A stretch of 64,000 nucleotides of DNA from Desulfobulbaceae bacterium DB1 (GCA_001914235.1 MQUF01000008.1:124001-188000); one strand, 5' to 3'. Positions 16,852 through 26,879 are shown, counted from the stretch's first letter. Notes: generated from the letters alone by a model not told the origin. Made by a program: numbers and translations.

Positions 16852-17274
16852 TTATTGGTTGACGTAGGTGACTTCCTGGAAACGGTCTCTCCAGAAAACA
16901 AATTTCTGGTGGCAGCTTTGCACGGCTTTTTCCAGTTCTTCAATATTCAATGGTTTATAAAAAATATTCATTGCGCCAAGCAGGTGTGAATTATGAACCA
17001 CATCCATTGATTTATGGGCCGTGATGATGATAAAATCCGTACTTGGGCATACTTTTTTGATCTGGGCCATCAGGTCAAACCCGCCGATTCCCGGCATACT
17101 CAGGTCGGTGAGGACGAGATCGTACGGCTGGGATTTGAATGCCGACAATGCCTGCAACGAATTACTGTATGGTTGAAAGTGGTGCCCGGTCAGAGCGGAC
17201 AGCGTGGTAGAAATGCCTTCCGCAATGTCCGGCTCGTCGTCGACTACCATGATTTTATAGCTTTCGTCCTGCAT
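16852..17274 (-). CDS. Single-domain response regulator
   Basis: 140 aa receiver: VVDDEPD at the N-terminus, phosphoacceptor Asp in LTDLSMPG (about residue 57), Thr in IITAH and Lys in YKPL. There is no DNA-binding or enzymatic domain. It is divergently oriented to the receiver-histidine kinase gene at 17540 with 265 bp between, so the two may form a phosphorelay. That pairing is inference. Confidence 0.88.
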   Translation of the reverse strand: MQDESYKIMVVDDEPDIAEGISTTLSALTGHHFQPYSNSLQALSAFKSQPYDLVLTDLSMPGIGGFDLMAQIKKVCPSTDFIIITAHKSMDVVHNSHLLGAMNIFYKPLNIEELEKAVQSCHQKFVFWRDRFQEVTYVNQ

Positions 17275-17539
17275 GATCAGCGCTTTTTGTCAGTAATGAA
17301 ATATGTTATTTTTCATGACGGTTTTCCGGATTTTTAACTCCTGCTTTTGAAAAATTTATTTATTGTAATGTATTTATTCCATATAATCAATACGATGTGC
17401 AACGATATGCCGGCCACGGAAATAACTTTGGGTTTTTCTGTTGAAGAAATCATTTAAAATTAATAAGATAGCTTTGTTTTAGTTTACAGTTAAATTTTGA
17501 AATATTTGCGTTATCAACCAGTTGCCAAAAGGAACCTGT

Positions 17540-18769
17540 GTGACCCGCGACTCTTCTCAAGAAAAAATACTCATCGTCGATGATTTGCCTGCCAGCATAA
17601 AAGTCCTGGTCAACAAGCTGGAAGAGGATTATCACGTCATAACAGCCAACAGCGGTCCTCGCGCCCTTGAGCTTATCCAGTCGGACATGCCGGATCTGAT
17701 CCTGCTTGATATCATGATGCCGATGATGGACGGTTATGAATTATGCCGGTTGCTGAAAAATCATGAAAAATTCAAACATATTCCCATTATTTTCATCACC
17801 GCGAAAACAGAAGAGGAAAATCAGGAAAAGGGTCTTGCCATGGGAGCGGTGGATTTTCTCACCAAACCCGTCAACTCGGCCATTGTCAAAGCCCGGGTTC
17901 GCACTCACCTGGACTTGAAAAAACATCGTGAAAGACTGGAAAAAATGGTGGAGGAGCGGGACAACGAACTCGAGAAGGCCCTGAAACTTCTTCAGGCCAA
18001 AAAAGAAAGTGAATACCGCAGGGCTGCCGAGGTGCACAGCGGCAGACTTGCCGCACTTGGCGAGATGGCCACTTCAATGGCCCATGAAATAAACCAGCCG
18101 TTGAACGTCATTTCCATCACCGTCCAGGGCTGGCAACTTCTGGAACGGCGGAATATGCTGACAAAGGAGAAAATGCTGGGTGACGTCCAGGTGCTGCTCG
18201 ATAATGTCAACCGCATTACCCGCCTCATTGACCATGTGCGGACCCTTGGTCATCCATCCCAGGATATCTGCTCCTTTTATTTCGACGAAGTCCTGGCGGA
18301 TGCCCTCTCTCTTTGCCGCATGCAGTTTCACAATCAGGGGATTACCGTTAAGGTCGAAACGGATGAAACCGTCCCGCCGGTCCGGGCAATCCAATCCGAG
18401 TTTGAACAGGTTTTACTGAACCTTCTGTCTAACTCCCGTTATGCCCTGGTGGAAAAAAAGACGGCTGATGAAAATTTTGAGCCGCGTGTCACTATCCGCG
18501 TCTATGCGCAAGGCAACATGGGCTGCGTTGCCATCGAAGACAACGGCGGCGGCATTGACCCGCGCGCCGAGGAGAATGTCTTTGATCCCTTTTTCACGAC
18601 AAAACCGGCAGGGCAGGGGACCGGACTCGGCCTTAGTATTTCGCAGCAACTGATGCGTAAATTCAACGGCGATCTGCGCTTGAGGAATAAACCGGGTTTC
18701 GGAACCTGTTTTGAAATCTGCCTGCCCCTTGGTGAAAAAAGTAAGGACACCGCCTCACAACGCGCGTAA
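17540..18769 (+). CDS. Receiver-linked histidine kinase (REC-HisKA-HATPase)
   Basis: 409 aa from GTG 17540 with AAGGA 6 nt upstream. Receiver (8-125, Asp57 in LLDIMMP, Lys109), a coiled coil (about 125-160), HisKA with His182 in MAHEINQPLN, then HATPase (G1 DNGGGI, F DPFFTTK, G2 GQGTGLGLS). No membrane segment, so it is cytosolic and its input is phosphorylation or protein contact. The HEINQPL type H-box is common in kinases of sigma-54 regulators. The 3' end overlaps the convergent radical SAM gene by 15 bp. Confidence 0.93.
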   Translation: MTRDSSQEKILIVDDLPASIKVLVNKLEEDYHVITANSGPRALELIQSDMPDLILLDIMMPMMDGYELCRLLKNHEKFKHIPIIFITAKTEEENQEKGLAMGAVDFLTKPVNSAIVKARVRTHLDLKKHRERLEKMVEERDNELEKALKLLQAKKESEYRRAAEVHSGRLAALGEMATSMAHEINQPLNVISITVQGWQLLERRNMLTKEKMLGDVQVLLDNVNRITRLIDHVRTLGHPSQDICSFYFDEVLADALSLCRMQFHNQGITVKVETDETVPPVRAIQSEFEQVLLNLLSNSRYALVEKKTADENFEPRVTIRVYAQGNMGCVAIEDNGGGIDPRAEENVFDPFFTTKPAGQGTGLGLSISQQLMRKFNGDLRLRNKPGFGTCFEICLPLGEKSKDTASQRA

Positions 18770-19642
18770 AAATTCCGGCTTCAGCATCCTCGTCCCGGCC
18801 AGGGCCTGGTCGATGACGGCAAGAACGCGGTCTCTGTCTTTGGTGAGACGACAGTTGAGCGGCAGATAATTGGAGGCATGATTGGAATGGAACTGGACGC
18901 GTGGAGAGCTGATATGTTCCACCATGGTTCGCAGTTCCAGTAATATTTCTTTCCGGCCTGGAAGGGTAAATTTGTTCGTTTTTTCATCGAGATAAAGCAA
19001 AGTGTTCGGAAGAAGCATGAGGGTTAAGGCGGCGATCTGATTGGCACCCATGGCCGAAACAACCCTGCCCGTGGCAACGGCATGTTCCTGGGAATATGCC
19101 GTGCCGCCGATGCCGAGCAGCACGGTCACTGAAAGAAAAAGGCCGGCGTCTTTTACCCTTTTGCCGGCCGTGATCACCCCGGCACTGTCCGCCCCCTTCC
19201 TGATGTCCCGCAGGATCCTGTCCGAACCGCTTTCCACCCCCATGTAGACCCGATCAAGCCCAAGCCGCTTCAGCTCTTTCAGCTCATCGTCCGATTTGAG
19301 CATAATGGACTTGGTATTGGCATACAAGCTGATACGGTTTACCCAGGGGAGTTTCTCCCGTATTCTGCCAAGCAGGGGAACAAGCCGTTTTTGGGGGATG
19401 ATCAGGGCATCGCCGTCAGCCAGGAATACCCTTTTCTGCCTTTTGCAGTAGGTGGCGGCGAAATCGATGTCCTGATCAACCTCCTCATCCTCCTTGATGC
19501 GGAAACGCACATCCTTGTATGCCCCGCAGAAAGTGCATTTATTGTGGGAGCAGCCAACCGTTACCTGGAGGATGATGGAATCGGCCTCGCTGGGAGGCCG
19601 TATCACGTTTCCTTCGTAGTGCAAATCAGGCCGTCTTTTCAA
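18755..19642 (-). CDS. Radical SAM protein with CX4CX2C cluster motif
   Basis: 295 aa. C31, C36 and C39 (GCSHNKCTFCG) give CX4CX2C instead of the common CX3CX2C. GVESGSD and an open barrel follow, with no B12-binding or TRAM domain. This matches a subgroup of uncharacterised radical SAM proteins often loosely annotated as coproporphyrinogen oxidase-like. Substrate unknown. It starts within the last 17 bp of serC on the same strand, so the two are translationally coupled. At its 3' end it overlaps the convergent kinase gene. Confidence 0.8.
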   Translation of the reverse strand: MKRRPDLHYEGNVIRPPSEADSIILQVTVGCSHNKCTFCGAYKDVRFRIKEDEEVDQDIDFAATYCKRQKRVFLADGDALIIPQKRLVPLLGRIREKLPWVNRISLYANTKSIMLKSDDELKELKRLGLDRVYMGVESGSDRILRDIRKGADSAGVITAGKRVKDAGLFLSVTVLLGIGGTAYSQEHAVATGRVVSAMGANQIAALTLMLLPNTLLYLDEKTNKFTLPGRKEILLELRTMVEHISSPRVQFHSNHASNYLPLNCRLTKDRDRVLAVIDQALAGTRMLKPEFLRAL

Positions 19643-20705
19643 ATTCCTTCATGAAGGCCACCAGATCTTCAACACCCTGTTTGGGGAAAGCGTTGTATAT
19701 GGAAGCGCGGATGCCGCCGATGGAACGGTGTCCCTTCAGGCCGTCAAGGCCCCGTTTGGCACCTTCCTGGATAAATTTGGCCTCAAGTTCCGGGGTCGGG
19801 AGATTGAAGGTGACGTTCATCAGGGAGCGGGAATCCTTGCGGGCGTGACCGCGATAAAAATCCGTGCCGTCAATGGCGTCATAAAGGATAGCCGCTTTTT
19901 CCCGGTTGATCTTTTCAATGGCCTGGATGCCGCCGATTTTCTTCAGCCATTTGCAGACCAGCCCGATGATGTATATGGCGAAACAGGGCGGGGTATTGAA
20001 CATGGACCCGTTGTCGGCGTGCGTTTTGTAACGAAACATGGTCGGCACGCTTTCCTGGACACGTCCCAGCAGATCTTCCCGGACGATGACCAGCGTCGCG
20101 CCGGCCGGGCCGATATTTTTCTGGGCGCCGGCAAAAACAAGTCCGAAAGGGGTCATGTCAAAGGGGCGTGACATGATATCCGAGCTCATGTCGCAAACCA
20201 GCATTTTGTCTGATTTCGGCATTGACTGGAACTGGGTGCCGTAAATGGTGTTGTTGGAAACGAAATAAAGATATTCGGCATCAGGAGCGACCGTATAATC
20301 GCCATCAGACGGAACGTGATCGTATTTTGCATCCTCGCTGGAATAGGCGACATGGGCGGAGGCCACAATATTGGCTTCCTTGATCGCTTTTTTGGCCCAA
20401 ACGCCCGTATTGAGGTAGGAACCTTTTTTCCCCGGTCCCAGCAGGTTCATCGGCACCATGGCAAACTGGGTGGAGGCGCCGCCCTGCAGAAAAAGAATCT
20501 TGTAGTTCCCGGGAATATCAAGCAGCTCCCGAACCAGGGACTCCGCCTCATCGGTCACGGCCATGAACTCCTTGCCGCGATGACTCAGTTCGATAAGGCC
20601 TATTCCCTTGTTGTTGTAATTGACGATATCAAGAGAGGCCTGCTGCAGGACCTCGTAGGGCAGCGTTGCAGGCCCTGGACTGAAATTATAGATTCTTTCC
20701 GGCAT
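19626..20705 (-). CDS. serC: Phosphoserine aminotransferase
   Basis: 359 aa, the normal length. N-terminus YNFSPGPATLP, HRGKEF, QGGAS phosphate-binding motif and PLP lysine Lys196 in GAQKNIGPAG are as in SerC. It converts 3-phosphohydroxypyruvate and glutamate to phosphoserine and 2-oxoglutarate for serine synthesis, with a related step in pyridoxal phosphate synthesis in some bacteria. It is the first gene of a two-gene unit with the radical SAM gene. ATG 20705 lies after TCAGGAGATC. Confidence 0.97.
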   Translation of the reverse strand: MPERIYNFSPGPATLPYEVLQQASLDIVNYNNKGIGLIELSHRGKEFMAVTDEAESLVRELLDIPGNYKILFLQGGASTQFAMVPMNLLGPGKKGSYLNTGVWAKKAIKEANIVASAHVAYSSEDAKYDHVPSDGDYTVAPDAEYLYFVSNNTIYGTQFQSMPKSDKMLVCDMSSDIMSRPFDMTPFGLVFAGAQKNIGPAGATLVIVREDLLGRVQESVPTMFRYKTHADNGSMFNTPPCFAIYIIGLVCKWLKKIGGIQAIEKINREKAAILYDAIDGTDFYRGHARKDSRSLMNVTFNLPTPELEAKFIQEGAKRGLDGLKGHRSIGGIRASIYNAFPKQGVEDLVAFMKEFEKTA

Positions 20706-20825
20706 GACATGATCTCCTGAACCGGCGGCACCGGTCTGATGAAATTAACAAAACTGCTTTGGTGGCTGAAAAAATCGTAATAATAGTGTAAATAAAAAAC
20801 TCTGTCATCTACTTATCTTAAATTA

Positions 20826-21803
20826 TTGAAGACGAACGTGACGAAAAGCCACGCAAAACAGAAAATTATCATCCTGGTGGGTCCGACCGCCATCGGCAAG
20901 ACGGAACTTTCCCTCTCCATTGCCGAGGATTTCGGCTGCGAAATAGTCTCCATGGACTCCATGCAGATTTACAGACATATGGATATCGGCACGGCAAAGC
21001 CCTCTGCCGAAGAACGGAAGCGTGTCCGGCATCATCTTCTTGATTTTGTCGAACCGGATGAGCCGTACAATGTTGCCCGCTACGTGGAAGACGCGCAAAA
21101 TACAATCACCCGGGTGAGGGCGGCAAGCCATCTTCCCATGCTTGTCGGCGGTACCGGGCTGTACATGAAAGGATTGCTCGAAGGACTTTTTGATATGCCG
21201 GCCGTTTCCGATGAGATCCGTCGGCAGGTGAAGAGTGATCTCAGGAACAAGGGTCAGGAGAAACTTCACCACGATCTGCAACAAATAGATCCTGAAAGTG
21301 CCGAGCGAATTCATCCCCACGACGTGCAGCGCCTGACCCGGGCCATGGAGATCTGGCTGGCCACGGGGGTTTCCTGGACACGACATCTGGCCAGGCAGCA
21401 TGAAGAGCGAAAGCAACGGCAGGAAAATTTTGATGCGATCAAGATAGGTCTCCACATGGACAGAGACGCCCTGTACGCAAGAATCAACAGCAGGGTAGGG
21501 ATGATGGTCGGCCAGGGGCTGTTGCGGGAAGTCGAGAAGCTGCTGGCCATGGGGTTTGGCCCCACGCTCAATTCCATGCAATCCATCGGTTACAAACATA
21601 TGCTTCATTTTATTGACGGCCGGTGGTCGTGGGAGGAGGCGCTTGCATATCTGGCCAGGGACACGCGCCGATACGCCAAAAGGCAGTTGACCTGGTTCGG
21701 GCGTGACAATACCATCAAATGGTTCCACCCGGATGATGTGGAAGAGGTCTCTTCGTATCTCAAGGAAAGACTTTCCCCCTCGAACCGATTTGGGGAAAAA
21801 TAA
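20826..21803 (+). CDS. miaA: tRNA dimethylallyltransferase MiaA
   Basis: 325 aa. P-loop GPTAIGKT (19-26), SMDSMQIYRHMDIGTAK (substrate binding), VGGTGLYMKGLLEG and the C-terminal RDTRRYAKRQLTWFR-type motif (here WFGRD) are present. It adds an isopentenyl group to A37 of tRNAs reading UNN codons, the substrate of MiaB at 26872. Start codon is TTG 20826 or GTG 20838; neither has a strong ribosome site. It leads the forward block that contains recJ and purB. Confidence 0.95.
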   Translation: MKTNVTKSHAKQKIIILVGPTAIGKTELSLSIAEDFGCEIVSMDSMQIYRHMDIGTAKPSAEERKRVRHHLLDFVEPDEPYNVARYVEDAQNTITRVRAASHLPMLVGGTGLYMKGLLEGLFDMPAVSDEIRRQVKSDLRNKGQEKLHHDLQQIDPESAERIHPHDVQRLTRAMEIWLATGVSWTRHLARQHEERKQRQENFDAIKIGLHMDRDALYARINSRVGMMVGQGLLREVEKLLAMGFGPTLNSMQSIGYKHMLHFIDGRWSWEEALAYLARDTRRYAKRQLTWFGRDNTIKWFHPDDVEEVSSYLKERLSPSNRFGEK

Positions 21804-21850
21804 ATTTTATTCAAATTTTTCAACACATTATGAGTTTATAAATTTTACCC

Positions 21851-23653
21851 ATGACGATAATCCGCAAAGCATTGCAACAACGGCAGGAAAATACTGCTGT
21901 TTTCAGAGCTGCAAAAAAATACGGTTTTACCGATCTGCAGTGCCGCGTCATTGCCGGGAGAGCGCGGCGGGATGAAGAGGAACTGGAGCATATTCTTTTT
22001 CCCGCCTTAAAAAACCTTCATCATCCCGATAAACTGAAAGACAGCGAGAGGGCGGCCGAACTGATAACGGCGGCCATTTGCGAAAAAAGGCGGATCGGCA
22101 TCCTGACCGATTACGATGTGGATGGTATCTGTTCGCATGTTGTGGTGTATGAAGCCCTCAAGCATTTCGGGGTTGCCCCGGATATGGTGTCATCTTTTAT
22201 CGGGCACAGAATGAATGACGGGTACGGAATCAGCGAAAATCTGGTCGACCGGATACTTGCATCGGCGGAAAAGCCGCGCCTGATCATTACCGCTGATTGC
22301 GGATCCTCGGACGAGGCGCAGATCAGCAGGCTGAAAGATTCGGCAATAGAGGTGATTGTCACGGATCATCATGTGATTCCCCATGAAGGAATTCCGCAAT
22401 CAGCCGCGGCAACGGTAAATCCGAATCGGCATGATTGCAGCTATCCGGACAAATTCATTTCGGGTTGCATGGTCAGTTGGCTGCTTATGTGTTCAGTGAG
22501 AAACAATCTCATAAATAAGAAATATCTGCCTGAAAGCACGAATAAACTATCGCTTCTTCTTGACTTTGTTGCCCTGAGCACGGTGGCTGATGCCGTGTCT
22601 TTTTTCAGCGCAACCAATCGAGCCGTAGTCAACAGCGGACTCGCCATCATCAATCAGCGCTCAAAACCATCCTGGTGCGCCCTGGCATCTTTTATCAACA
22701 GACCGCATTCCGTCCCGTTTACCCCGGAAGATCTCGCCTTTCAGGTGGCGCCAAGGGTCAATGCGCGCAGCAGAATGGCCGATCCCTACGCCGCGCTGCA
22801 TTTTTTTCTGGCCGAAACAACGGAAAATGCGGCAACTCAGCTGCAAAAGCTTGAAAAAAACAATGAAGAAAGAAAAAGAACGGAAAAAGAGATGGTGCAA
22901 AAAGCCAAAACAACGGCCCGCAAGCTGATAGGTGATGGGCGTCGCACCCTTGTCGTGTGGGATGAGGCCTTCCATCCGGGCGTGCAGGGAATTGTCGCCT
23001 CACGGCTTGTTGACGCCTACGGCAGGCCTTCCGTGGTGCTGAGCCCGACAAATGGAGACAATATCCTGTCAGGCTCGGTGCGTTCCATCCCTGAAATTCA
23101 TATACGCGATGTCTTGCAGAAAATTCACGACCGGTATCCGCGGATCTTTCTTTCGTTCGGCGGACACAGTGGGGCGGCGGGACTGAAAATAAAAAAAGAG
23201 GATTTTGCAAAATTCAGTCTTGCGTTTGAAGAAAGCGTCAGGTCGGAAATAAACAATCGGCAGCTTGACCCGATTATTGTGACGGACGGCAAGCTGGCTG
23301 TCGACCTCATGAACTTCAATACGATTTCCCAACTTCAAGCCCTTGGACCCTATGGCAGAGAGTTTGACGAACCGGTCTTTGAGGGCATTTTCACGGTTAA
23401 AAAATATCGATTGGTCGGAGCCGAACCTGTTCACCTGACATTAAATCTGGAGGCGGAGGACAAGCGGCAATTGAATGGCATATGGTTTCGCGCCCTGGAG
23501 AAACCAGGTGATGATATTCAAATAAATAACGAAAATACAATACGATGCGCCTACAAGCTCAAGTTGAATAATTTCCGCGGACATAAAGACATTCAATTGC
23601 TGATTGAATACGCTGAGGTTGTTGACGAGGTGCGGGAAAAGAATGAAGCCTAA
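21851..23653 (+). CDS. recJ: Single-stranded-DNA exonuclease RecJ
   Basis: 600 aa. DHH-family phosphoesterase: motif I TDYDVDG (86-92), motif II TADCG (148-151), DHH at 172-174, and the DHHA1 motif GGHSGAAG near 433, with a C-terminal OB-like domain. Mn/Mg ligands all appear present. It degrades ssDNA 5'-3' in mismatch and recombination repair. Length and domain order fit RecJ. It is 47 bp after miaA and is followed by a rho-independent terminator. Confidence 0.9.
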   Translation: MTIIRKALQQRQENTAVFRAAKKYGFTDLQCRVIAGRARRDEEELEHILFPALKNLHHPDKLKDSERAAELITAAICEKRRIGILTDYDVDGICSHVVVYEALKHFGVAPDMVSSFIGHRMNDGYGISENLVDRILASAEKPRLIITADCGSSDEAQISRLKDSAIEVIVTDHHVIPHEGIPQSAAATVNPNRHDCSYPDKFISGCMVSWLLMCSVRNNLINKKYLPESTNKLSLLLDFVALSTVADAVSFFSATNRAVVNSGLAIINQRSKPSWCALASFINRPHSVPFTPEDLAFQVAPRVNARSRMADPYAALHFFLAETTENAATQLQKLEKNNEERKRTEKEMVQKAKTTARKLIGDGRRTLVVWDEAFHPGVQGIVASRLVDAYGRPSVVLSPTNGDNILSGSVRSIPEIHIRDVLQKIHDRYPRIFLSFGGHSGAAGLKIKKEDFAKFSLAFEESVRSEINNRQLDPIIVTDGKLAVDLMNFNTISQLQALGPYGREFDEPVFEGIFTVKKYRLVGAEPVHLTLNLEAEDKRQLNGIWFRALEKPGDDIQINNENTIRCAYKLKLNNFRGHKDIQLLIEYAEVVDEVREKNEA

Positions 23654-23694
23654 AAGGGCACAAAACAACACAAAGAGATAATCTGATTTCCAGA
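23653..23694 (+). repeat. Degenerate dispersed repeat, copy A
   Basis: AAGGGCACAAAACA...CACAAAGAGATAAT resembles the sequences at 57901 and 63864 in layout: a purine start, GGC(G/A)C, A-rich tract, CACAGA/CACAAAG, ATA-rich tail. Similarity judged by eye. Confidence 0.3.
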
Positions 23695-23706
23695 GAACGC
23701 ATCAAG

Positions 23707-23741
23707 CGAGGTGAGATCCTGCCATCACCTTGTTTTTTTTG
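23707..23741 (+). terminator. Rho-independent terminator after recJ
   Basis: AGGTGA (23709-23714) pairs with TCACCT (23725-23730), and eight T residues follow at 23733-23740. It separates miaA-recJ from purB. Confidence 0.7.
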
Positions 23742-23887
23742 AATAAAATTAAATTTAACATAATATACATTATGCGACATTGTAAATATGGTGTTTTCTT
23801 TTCGCGCACTCGGTGCTAAATGTATTTTTTTTCTTACGCGCAACTGTGAACCACATCTTGTTCTCGCAAAGCTTGGAGTGATTTTTT

Positions 23888-25333
23888 ATGAATCGGGAAA
23901 TATATCAGGAACCACTGGTCAGCCGTTACACCAGTGTGGAGATGCAGAAAATTTTTTCAGAACAATCAAAGTTTGAAACCTGGCGGCGCTGCTGGATCGC
24001 CCTGGCTGAAGCCCAGCACGAACTCGGCCTCACCGACTTGGTTACCCGGCCGATGATTGACGAGCTGAAAAAATACGAGCACAACATCAATTTTGATGTT
24101 GCCGCCCAAAAAGAAAAGGAAATCCGCCATGATGTCATGGCTCATGTGTATGCCTACGGGTGTCAGTGTCCTCTTGCCGAACCGATTATTCACCTCGGCG
24201 CCACCTCGCAGTTTGTCGGCTGCAACACCGACCTCATCCTGCAGCGCAAGGCCCTGGTGTTGGTAAAAAAAGCCCTGATCAATGTTATTGCCAATCTTGC
24301 CGCTTTTTGCCGAAAATTCAAATCACAAGCCACGCTCGGTTACACCCATTACCAGCCCGCGCAGCCGACTACCGTCGGCAAGCGGCATACCCTGTACATT
24401 CAAGATCTGCTGATGGATCTCGATTATGTTGAAAATCTCGAAAAGCAGTTCAAGGCGCGCGGCGCCAAAGGAACTGTCGGTACCCAGGCGACCTTTATCG
24501 AGCTATTCAAGGGGGATCATGAAAAAGTTCGTAAGATGGATGAGCTTGTTGCTGCAAAACTCGGATTTGACGACGTTTTTGCAGTCACAGGTCAGACATA
24601 TACCCGCAAGCTTGACATGAAAACAGCGGAAACACTCGCCGGTATCGGCGCCTCGGCCCACAAGTTTGCCGTTGACCTTCGTCTTCTTTCGAATTTAAAA
24701 GTCCAGGAAGAGCCTTTTGCCAAGAATCAGGTTGGCAGTTCCGCCATGGCCTATAAGCGGAATCCCATGCGCAGTGAACGCATGACCGGACTTGCCCGCA
24801 AACTCATGGGGCTTCCTGCTGATTTTGCCGGAACCTTTGCCAATCAGTGGTTTGAACGAACCCTTGATGATTCGGCCATCCGCAGAATGGATATTCCCCA
24901 GGCCTTTCTGTTGACTGATGCCATACTGAGGCTTTATCTCAACATATCGTCTGGAATGGTTGTTTTTCCGAAACAAATTGAACGCCACATGATGCTGGAG
25001 TTGCCCTTTATGGCCACGGAAAAAATATTGATGGCCTGTGTGGAAAAAGGGAAAAGCCGCCAAGAAATGCACGAGATCATCAAGGTTCATTCGGTTGAGG
25101 CCGGGAGGGTTGTCAAAGAGGAAGGCCGGGACAATGATCTGCTCAAACGACTCGGTCACAACCAGCAAATTCCCTTTACCACTCCTGAACTTGAGGCAAT
25201 GATCGGTACGGGGGCGGAGTTCGTCGGCCGCGCCCCTGAACAAACCGAAGAGTTTTTGACTGAAGTCGTTGAGCCGCGTCTTCATCAATATAAAGAATTG
25301 ATCGGTTCATTGAATTCCGAGCTGAATGTATGA
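23888..25333 (+). CDS. purB: Adenylosuccinate lyase
   Basis: 481 aa. Signature GSSAMAYKRNP at 283-293 and the conserved substrate segments RHDVMAHV (80-87), LGATSQF and GYTHYQPAQPT identify a fumarase/aspartase-superfamily lyase. It catalyses two purine-synthesis steps (SAICAR to AICAR, adenylosuccinate to AMP). Its sequence pattern (for example TSQFVGCNTD) looks like the long PurB type shared with eukaryotic ADSL. ATG 23888 follows GGAGTG. Its stop overlaps the next start (ATGA). Confidence 0.96.
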   Translation: MNREIYQEPLVSRYTSVEMQKIFSEQSKFETWRRCWIALAEAQHELGLTDLVTRPMIDELKKYEHNINFDVAAQKEKEIRHDVMAHVYAYGCQCPLAEPIIHLGATSQFVGCNTDLILQRKALVLVKKALINVIANLAAFCRKFKSQATLGYTHYQPAQPTTVGKRHTLYIQDLLMDLDYVENLEKQFKARGAKGTVGTQATFIELFKGDHEKVRKMDELVAAKLGFDDVFAVTGQTYTRKLDMKTAETLAGIGASAHKFAVDLRLLSNLKVQEEPFAKNQVGSSAMAYKRNPMRSERMTGLARKLMGLPADFAGTFANQWFERTLDDSAIRRMDIPQAFLLTDAILRLYLNISSGMVVFPKQIERHMMLELPFMATEKILMACVEKGKSRQEMHEIIKVHSVEAGRVVKEEGRDNDLLKRLGHNQQIPFTTPELEAMIGTGAEFVGRAPEQTEEFLTEVVEPRLHQYKELIGSLNSELNV

Positions 25334-25551
25334 TATCGGCTGAAGTTGAAACAAAAAAACTGTATCTTCGCATATCCCCTCGGCAGATTCATTACCTGAA
25401 GTTTCTTTTGGAGGGATATGACGGCATGGCGATTCTTTCCACGGTTGATGCCGGTTCCGGTCTCGTTCTCGTCCGTTATCCCGCGGAGTCGTCACGATTT
25501 CTCTTTTCTCTTCTCGATGAACTCGCACCGACTTTGACACTTTCGCCATGA
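25330..25551 (+). CDS. DUF4911 family protein
   Basis: 73 aa. The pattern KLYLRISPRQIHYLKFLLEGYDGMA matches the small DUF4911 family found in Desulfobacterota and some Firmicutes. No catalytic motif or membrane segment. It overlaps purB by 4 nt at its start and the tolC-like gene by 4 nt at its end, so translation of the three is coupled. Function unknown. Confidence 0.82.
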   Translation: MISAEVETKKLYLRISPRQIHYLKFLLEGYDGMAILSTVDAGSGLVLVRYPAESSRFLFSLLDELAPTLTLSP

Positions 25552-26879
25552 AACATATGCCGGGGAATTTTGCCAAACATTCATTAGTATCAATTTTTCT
25601 TTTTTTTAGTTTCGTTTCCCCTGCCCTTTCTTTTTCAGACAATGCGGCAGAGGAACTTCTGGAACTTGAGGACTGCATCACGATTGCTCTTGCCGGCAAT
25701 CCGAATCTCGCCATGTCCCGCTTTGAACTCGCCCAACAAAAGGCCGCCGGTCGGAGCATTCACAAGGATCTTTTTCCGACCCTTTCCGCTCAGTATGGCT
25801 ACACCCACCAACCTGACGCCTTGCTTCTGCCGACGGATCAGTTCGGCTATGGGTTCATAGCGGAACAACCCCTGTATCGCGGCAAGTCGCTGATCACGGC
25901 CGTAAAGCAGGCTGAACTTTCCGTCGAGACGGCCAAACTCGGTATGGAAGAAACGATTAACAATCTTGTGTATGAGGTCCATGTCCGTTATTTTGCCCTT
26001 TTGCGGGCCGAAAAACTCACTGATGAAGCCGGACAGGCCCTGCTTCGACTCCAGTCCCATGTCAAGGATGCCAAGGCCTTTTATGACGCGGGCCTTATTC
26101 CGAAAAACGACATGCTGCAAAGTGAAGTTGAACGTGCCCAGGGGGAGCAGGATCTGGTTGACGCCGAGTACGCGCTGTTTATGGCCAGGTCGCAACTGAA
26201 TGTTCTTCTGCGGCGTCCGGCCGGTGCGCCTCTCGGTATTGCCGACAGGACGAAAATTGTTCCTTTGCAGACCAAGTGGGAGGATATTGTCGACAGTGTC
26301 CGATCAAATCGGGCCGAAATTGCCCGGTCGGATCGCGAGGTGCAATTTGCGAAAAATGACATTATCCTGAAAAAAGCACCCTATCTTCCATCGATTTCCC
26401 TTGCCGCCTCCTATGAGCGAATCGGCGATGAGTTCACCGGCGCTCCTTATCAAAACGGTCCCAATGAGGTGAAAACCATCAAGGCCGTGGCAAGCTGGAG
26501 ACTGTGGTCCTGGATGAAGGAAAGGGATGATGTTCTGGCGGCGGAGATGCGACTGAAAAAGGTGGAAAAAAATGTGGAAAAAATCGTCGACGAGGTGACG
26601 ATCGATGCCAGAAATTCCTTTCTTCACCTTGAACAGGCGGCGAAAAGAATTACAGTCGCGGAAAAAGCCATTGAACACGCTCGGGAAAATTATCGTATCA
26701 ATCAGGCTCAGTATCAGGCCCAGCTCGCCACTTCCACGGATGTTCTCGACGCGCAAACCATGCTGACCCAGGCTATGACGAATTATTATGATGCCCTTTA
26801 TGGTTATCAACTTGCCGTGGCGGCGGTTGAGAAGGCAAAAGGCGACTTTGGAAAACTTTATACAGCAAAAGATGAATAA
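25548..26879 (+). CDS. TolC-family outer-membrane efflux channel protein
   Basis: 443 aa. A signal peptide (1-29, ending PALS) is followed by the two-fold repeated alpha-helical/beta architecture of TolC proteins: LEDCITIALAGNPNL near the N-terminus and long amphipathic helices with STDVLDAQTMLTQA near 400. It forms a trimeric outer-membrane duct. No inner-membrane pump or periplasmic adaptor is adjacent, which is unusual; it sits between DUF4911 and miaB. The start overlaps the DUF4911 stop, and the 3' end overlaps miaB by 8 bp. Confidence 0.9.
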   Translation: MKHMPGNFAKHSLVSIFLFFSFVSPALSFSDNAAEELLELEDCITIALAGNPNLAMSRFELAQQKAAGRSIHKDLFPTLSAQYGYTHQPDALLLPTDQFGYGFIAEQPLYRGKSLITAVKQAELSVETAKLGMEETINNLVYEVHVRYFALLRAEKLTDEAGQALLRLQSHVKDAKAFYDAGLIPKNDMLQSEVERAQGEQDLVDAEYALFMARSQLNVLLRRPAGAPLGIADRTKIVPLQTKWEDIVDSVRSNRAEIARSDREVQFAKNDIILKKAPYLPSISLAASYERIGDEFTGAPYQNGPNEVKTIKAVASWRLWSWMKERDDVLAAEMRLKKVEKNVEKIVDEVTIDARNSFLHLEQAAKRITVAEKAIEHARENYRINQAQYQAQLATSTDVLDAQTMLTQAMTNYYDALYGYQLAVAAVEKAKGDFGKLYTAKDE

